Assembly: GCF_047496725.1 (NCBI RefSeq)
Contig: NC_132972.1
Coordinates: 97,501 to 161,500, forward strand
Direction of reading: 5' to 3'
Length of the DNA: 64,000 nucleotides
DNA from: Anoplolepis gracilipes
Taxonomy: Eukaryota; Arthropoda; Insecta; Hymenoptera; Formicidae
The notes under the pieces are model-generated. The model did not search any database. It saw nothing but the letters and a program-made list of their open reading frames with translations, and was not told where the DNA came from. The position numbers were made by a program, and so were the translations under genes. Shown here piece by piece: positions 63,870 through 64,000 of this stretch (within the stretch, counting starts at the first letter, position 1; every line of letters begins with the position of its first letter).

Positions 63870-63932
63870 ATGATTAGTCTGGATATGTATCTCGATTTCC
63901 TGCCGACACCGACGAAGGATAGAAAGGCTTAA
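63870..63932 (+). CDS. candidate short ORF (20 residues)
   Basis: ATG with adenine at -3 (ATAACATG) opens a 20-residue frame, MISLDMYLDFLPTPTKDRKA, ending TAA. It is amphipathic and non-repetitive. It could be an upstream ORF, a small-peptide gene, or chance. Confidence 0.2.
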   Translation: MISLDMYLDFLPTPTKDRKA

Positions 63933-64000
63933 CTTCTCTTTGTGATTCGCTTCTTGATTAAAATATAATACACCATCTCCGAATCGAAAAAGTTAGATTT

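Overview
The window looks like nuclear DNA of an insect, most likely a hymenopteran and possibly an ant. It is strongly AT-rich and packed with long, nearly pure dinucleotide microsatellites. Short islands of much higher GC/CpG content alternate with the AT-rich DNA. No open frame is long, no operon or bacterial signal is present, and several short open frames are flanked by splice-like AG/GT sites. The taxon is inferred from this style of sequence, not from a recognised gene.

No gene could be identified with confidence. I found no rRNA, tRNA, CRISPR array, reverse transcriptase, transposase or recognisable protein family. Most open frames are translations of GA/CT or GT/CA repeats. About a dozen candidate exons are listed at low to moderate confidence. 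The best is a minus-strand pair, 46370-46569 and 42213-42424, with plausible splice sites and compatible intron phase. Others lie at 2348-2875 (-), 10212-10573 (+), 28965-29268 (+), 33610-33813 (+ or -), 47556-47846 (+), 50085-50351 (+), 59025-59264 (+), 62553-62747 (-) and a 20-residue frame at 63870-63932 (+).

Layout. 1-5.2 kb: AT-rich DNA with a hairpin element, a pair of direct repeats, a palindrome around a TA array, a possible exon, and GC islands with short tandem arrays. 5.2-20.2 kb: microsatellite-rich spacer with one GC island near 10.2-10.7 kb, a palindromic MITE-like element (17.3 kb), a palindrome with a TA core (18.9-19.1 kb) and a 588-bp uninterrupted AG tract (19610-20197). 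20.2-36.3 kb: AT spacer broken by GC islands at 20.6-21.0, 22.6-22.9, 25.1-25.6, 31.6-32.1, 32.8-33.2, 33.6-33.8 and 35.8-36.3 kb. 36.3-47.9 kb: GC islands at 39.1-39.5, 40.0-40.7 and 41.2-41.6 kb, the candidate two-exon minus-strand gene, an E-box cluster and a Penelope-like motif. 47.9-64 kb: mostly AT spacer with an exact 90-bp tandem duplication (52.4 kb), a mariner-like end (54.2 kb), GC islands at 51.1, 53.6-54.1, 54.9-55.4, 55.9-56.3, 56.8-57.1, 57.9-58.3 and 62.6 kb, and a possible 5' region at the right edge.

The clearest structural themes are three. Short GC-rich tandem arrays, very often with a 7-bp period, recur inside the GC islands. Perfect or near-perfect palindromes recur in the AT-rich part, some with a TA microsatellite at the centre. 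Compound CA/TA arrays nearly always have the same polarity. No new multi-gene system can be demonstrated from the sequence.
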